Source: Pyrenopolyporus hunteri (Eukaryota > Ascomycota > Sordariomycetes > Xylariales > Hypoxylaceae). From it: a stretch of DNA of 64,000 nucleotides. The number at the start of each line of letters is the position of its first letter. The stretch's first letter is position 1. Position numbers and translations under genes: made by a program. Shown here piece by piece: positions 59,721-64,000 of the stretch. The DNA lies in assembly GCA_902806595.1 (NCBI GenBank), contig CADCXC010000035.1, positions 1,302,001 through 1,366,000 of the forward strand, read 5' to 3'. The notes under the pieces are model-generated. The model did not search any database and was not told where the DNA came from. It was given only the letters and a program-made list of their open reading frames with translations.

Positions 59721-62700
59721 CCCGTGCAGCAGTTAGGCTACCGCCTGTATTCGGTAGCTTGACAAATACTTACCTACCTACTCATCTGTTACACATCCCG
59801 GCTGCCTACCCGCTCGGACCTCTCAATATGTACTTCACCGAATGCTATACTACCTGAGATTACACACATGTGCCAAGTTAGCAGCCTCGTCTTCAACGGA
59901 CACCCAGTGAGTCGGCCCCGGCCTTGGATGTAACATCAGCAGTGAGCTTGATTGGTATTACATAGGCGCGGTCTGACTTCTTTCCGTGTTCTTTTGTCCT
60001 GTTTACTGCTCTACCGCCGGTAATGCTCTCGTTGCTGCGTAGCTACGGCTCGTTAACTCGGAGGCGGATGTCTGGAGGGAACTAATAGGAACTAATAGGA
60101 GCCGACTAATACAGGGGGTATAGATATGATCATGTGGCGTATTCGGTTTTTTTTTTATTACTTACTGTCTGAATCACCGTGGAAAGACTCGAGATTAGAT
60201 TATACGGATATTCGACTGGTGGTATATCTTCCCAACTCAGCCATCATTCAGAAAATGGCTTGCCCTGATATTTAGGTTGTCAGGTTATGTTCCTTGCAGC
60301 TTGCCCATCCCGTTAAGCGTTCTCCCACCCACCAATTCTGACCAACATTCCATGTTGCTTTGGCCTATTAACGGAACATAAGGGTATGACCAGGCTCGGC
60401 TAAGCTCCAGGAAACCCAAGCTAAAAACGTTCGAAACATGACAGGCGGAGATATTTCCTTGTAGTTACCCAGGTGCCTAGAGAGCTTAGGGTAGGGTGAT
60501 TGATTATATTCCGATTTGACCCGCCAACAGCGAAGACGACTAGAGGTCCACCTCCTAACCGGCAGTGACAGGAGCCAAGCATGTCCTTATCAGGGCATGA
60601 CCTCCATAGAATAATTCATCTTGCGAGAGAGCAGAAATATGCCAAGTGGGATGACGGGCCTGACTGTCATAACTTATCAGCCTGACGAAACGGTGTTAGT
60701 CGTAAGTCCCGGAGGTGGCGGCCGGGAGCTTACTATAAGCCCGCAGACGTCTCTCTCCCTTCCCCGAGGATTCCTTCGACCTATTGATTCACCGGAGCGT
60801 CATGACGTAGATACGATCGCTGATATGCATCAGCCTTGGCCTATTAAAAAGCTGAGAAGGATGGAGCAATGCAATGAGCAGGCGGGCACGTGGGTAATTT
60901 GTGTTGCTGGCAACTTTGCATCTATGTGCTATGTGATAGGTTATGAAAGACAAAGCACTGCCGGCTGGAGAGTTGCTAATTTGCTTAAGCTGCTTGGTCG
61001 CTCGGTCGCTCGCATTGTTAGTCTTGGGATCTGCTCGGGGCTTCTGTAAATGTGAGGTAGCTGCTAATTTTGGTGCTTGTGGGCCCAAAGCAACAGGTAA
61101 ATGTGAACGAAATAGCTGGAACATCTATCCTAAAGTCGGGGATATACCGTTCTTGAAGGCTTGAAGAGTTCAGCCACGGAATGAGAAATCCTCTGCCGGA
61201 AGTCGGCGTGTCTGCCTCTTGAATATCACAACGAGTAGCGGATCGTCGCTCTACGATCGACCAAGCAATGTAACGGGTTGAAAGTTTAGCGCCCGTCGGG
61301 GCTTGCCAGGAATTGTTTCCCTTCTTTACACAAAGCTTCTTGGAAATAGCCGCACCAACGTAGCATGTACTCGAACGATGATATCTATCCTTACTTTCGG
61401 GCTGCTTCGCGGGGGGCTTCTAAGACGAATCCCGTCAGTTGAAGAAGGACTTGATTACTACTGCCATCTTAGCAGCAAGCGCTATGTATACGTGGTTGGA
61501 ATATTCAGAAAGGGAAAGCCGGGCGGCTTGCCATCCCATTGGAGAGGTTCAACGAAGAACCATGGTTTTGAATCTGGCAAAAGCTAAGCCATGATATCAA
61601 TGCGCGTCCGAACAACAATCACGTATTGGACTCTTGCTACTGAGTAAGCGTAGGCAAGATAGGTGTATGGTTGGTTGTGGTAAATACGGACGATTCGAAC
61701 CTAGTAGAGATTTTCAGGGGCAATTTTGTGAAGACCCGTATACATTGACTAAAACATATCGACATTGTTTCTGTTGACTACGGTCGTAATCGGAGAAAAA
61801 AAAGATAAGAACGGGACTTGGGGGTAAGGGAACGCTGTTGATAATAGTGTGCTTGGCCAATGCCAATTTATGTCTGAGATGAAATTTGGCTGGATTATCT
61901 GTATGTACGGTATCTACTATGATATAAGCGTCTGGTTTCGTCTGACTATGGAAAGTGAAGATGAAAATGAAAATATAAAAGATGAAAATATCTGTGCGAA
62001 AGGTGGGAGATGGGAGGTGGGAGGTGGGGGGAAAAGAACCTGGCAAAGACTTCGACGAAATCTATTAAGCGGCATAACTCTGGAGTAATAGTACATAATA
62101 CCTACCCAATTCAATTGGGGGAAAAGGATGCCCGATAAGGTACCTAAAGGGACATGCACGTTATTTGCAACAGCACGAGGGTACGACACTTCCAGTGGTA
62201 CGAGGTGCGGCAATAGTGGCAACAGTTCTGAGATTGGGCTACCGAGGGGCACTATACCTACATGTAGGTAGAAACGAGGTAGGTACCTAGGTAAGTACCT
62301 ACGCGGTTCGAGATAAGAACAGTACCTACATAGGATGTAGGCATAAAAAAGCAAGAAGGAATAAGAAAAAAAGAGAAGGAACCCACTAAAGCGGTGACCA
62401 CCTCGACCGCCTTCGGCTTCCCAAGTTCAGTGTAATCTTTCTATAAAATTTTCAACTTTAAACTTGGTTGGACCCTGTTTTCAACATGGAAGTAAGGTAA
62501 GGAATACCTGGGCAGCTGGTGAACTGTACAATTAGGTAGGTACTTTAGTCATCTCATTATATGTATGTCATCAATGGACCCCTTATGGGACGTAGTCACA
62601 TATGTACCTAGGTATATACACACATCTGGGTGGCAGTGGTTCAATGTTGAATGCGTACATGTATGTTTCATTAATAGAAATCTCTTCGCACGTGCCTTTA

Positions 62701-63682
62701 AACTTTTCTTCTATACATGTAACTTTACATGTAATTCGTAACATTCGTTTCGTCAGGCTCGCGTTGGCATATTGCATCCTTCTCACGTTCGAAAAGCTAC
62801 TGATCACCATCTCTTTCGGCTACCGTCTCATCTGCTTGCGCATTCCAATTCCTTCGAGCCGTACCTATACCCTTGCGGCAGGTGTGAATCCTGCGGGGGG
62901 TGCATTATGCTCGATATGACGATGTACCTTCTAGTTGCATATATACGAACGAAAGGCCAGATTCATTAGGGGGACCTGTACGAGAAAAAAAGGGAAGTGA
63001 AAAAGGGGAAAGAAGAGAGGCGAGGAGGTAATGCAAAAAAAAAAAAAGTTTCATACATGATATATGTGTTGAAGAGATGTGTAAGATTGATGGATGGATG
63101 ATATATGTAATATATTTTGTAAAGTAAGATGGTCTGGTCTACAAGGAGATAGAGAAAATTGGAAAATTGGCCACTTTATTCCGGGTTGCCCTATCAAGAG
63201 GGAGGAGACATTCCAAACACGTTTTCAGTTGACATTGAATGTCACCTACGCCCACGCGGGTGAGCATTGTTAAGTAGACCTTTATGCCTGGCCCATGCGC
63301 GCATCAGCACAACTAACCTGAGAGAGGAACAGAGAGAGAGAGCAGGCATATTCCGTAATTAGAACCTCGGGAGAGATTTGGATATTCTGGGTACATGTGT
63401 TGTACCAGGTAGACGGTGAAGGTACATTTACGTCAACTGGCGTCTACATAGGTAACAGGTAATGTATACCAGGTATCGAGTTCAATGTATCCATGGATTT
63501 TAGCTTTAAGATTTGACTATTTTCGTTACCAGCAAAGAAAAATCAGAGTTTTATAGAAGGTGCGTGCTCAGTTGGACCCTGGCAGCCCTAGCATATCCCC
63601 AGTTAGCCCACCAGGCAGCCCGATTATGGCCCTGTGACGGAGCCTGCGCTAGTTTAACGTGTTGATATCCTTTAGCGTCTAG

Positions 63683-63760
63683 ATTAGGTAGGTTAGGTAG
63701 GCTAGGTGATAGGTTAGGTGATAAGTTAGGTACCTACCTATGTACCTACATACCAGGTAC
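63683..63760. repeat. TTAGGTAGG-type motif array
   Basis: Array of TTAGGTAGG and TTAGGTGA units turning into CCTACCTA, so left and right halves are roughly complementary. It recalls, but is not, the telomeric TTAGGG repeat. Confidence 0.75.
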
Positions 63761-64000
63761 GTATTGTACCTCCCTAAACTGATATCCGTAGGTACATGTA
63801 CCGCAGCAGGCATTATTGATAGGACATGTACGGACGGCATCCGTACCATGCAGAAGGAAGTACCTGGCCTGAGGATGAATAATACATGGCCGTGGCCCTT
63901 TTCGCGTCCACGACCTTCAAAAAGTGCCCCGCCATTTTCGGACAGCGCAAAAATAACCAAGTAAACCAGTGTTCAGTCTAACTTCACATAATTTTTTAAA

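Larger units (their letters stand above)
56004..64000. other. 8-kb terminal interval without recognised gene
   Basis: 56.0-58.5 kb has few stop codons in all plus frames and no CCTAGGTA motif; it may be a long 3' UTR or a non-coding RNA. From 58.8 kb onward the DNA is ordinary intergenic with CCTAGGTA clusters (58843-58853, 59288-59320, 62276-62312, 63683-63760), an AT-rich relic-like block near 59.1-59.7 kb, and a poly-A run near 63.03 kb. Frames of 95-142 codons (60621-61049, 61303-61587) show no family. Confidence 0.5.

Noticed and set aside
63683..63760. Telomere-like repeat
   Set aside because: Units are TTAGGTAGG and TTAGGTGA, not TTAGGG, and the same motif is scattered through the whole window.

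Overview
The window is nuclear DNA of a filamentous ascomycete (Pezizomycotina), most likely a Sordariomycete. The strongest marker is a Woronin-body HEX1 gene, which only Pezizomycotina have. Other support: genes are split by short GT-AG introns of about 45-75 bp with CTAAC-like branch sites, several gene families are typical of filamentous ascomycetes (DUF8035 protein, RfeG-like factor, PFA5 palmitoyltransferase), and the intergenic DNA is full of a TAGGTACCTA-type motif. No rRNA, tRNA, CRISPR or intact transposon was recognised. Family names come from recalled conserved motifs; no database search was possible.

Layout, left to right. 1.8-4.7 kb (-): disordered DUF8035 protein. 4.7-12.2 kb: gene-poor, several simple repeats. 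12.2-13.9 kb (-): bleomycin hydrolase (C1B cysteine peptidase) with a possible N-myristoylation start. 14.7-15.4 kb (-): HEX1, with a long in-frame, AUG-less coding-like extension up to about 16.4 kb. 16.5-21.6 kb: gene-poor. 21.6-23.5 kb (+): secreted GH43-like glycosidase with a CBM35-like domain in ten exons. 24.25-27.56 kb (+): Rqc2/NEMF ribosome quality-control factor. 27.9-30.3 kb (-): amidoligase-like protein carrying a Gly/Ala minisatellite. 30.3-36.1 kb: gene-poor, with LTR-like relic texture. 36.1-38.6 kb (+): HSPA12-type Hsp70-like ATPase. 40.2-41.5 kb (+): thaumatin-like protein, probably GPI-anchored. 42.6-44.0 kb (+): PFA5-type palmitoyltransferase. 44-49.3 kb: gene-poor, with weak short minus-strand frames that look like small secreted proteins. 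49.3-51.3 kb (+): DNA polymerase eta. 54.6-56.0 kb (+): RfeG-like factor. 56-58.5 kb: stretch with unusually few stop codons. 58.5-64 kb: no recognisable gene.

The genes do not form a pathway or cluster. They are mostly housekeeping and cell-biology functions (septal-pore sealing, ribosome rescue, lesion bypass, lipid modification, proteolysis) plus two secreted or cell-surface proteins. Eleven gene models were assembled by checking donor, acceptor and reading phase at every intron, and each model totals a whole number of codons. The most interesting observations are the AUG-less HEX1 extension, the noncanonical HEX1 C-terminus, the divergent amidoligase-like protein, the short secreted-like frames at 45-46.7 kb, and the low-stop stretch behind the RfeG-like gene.
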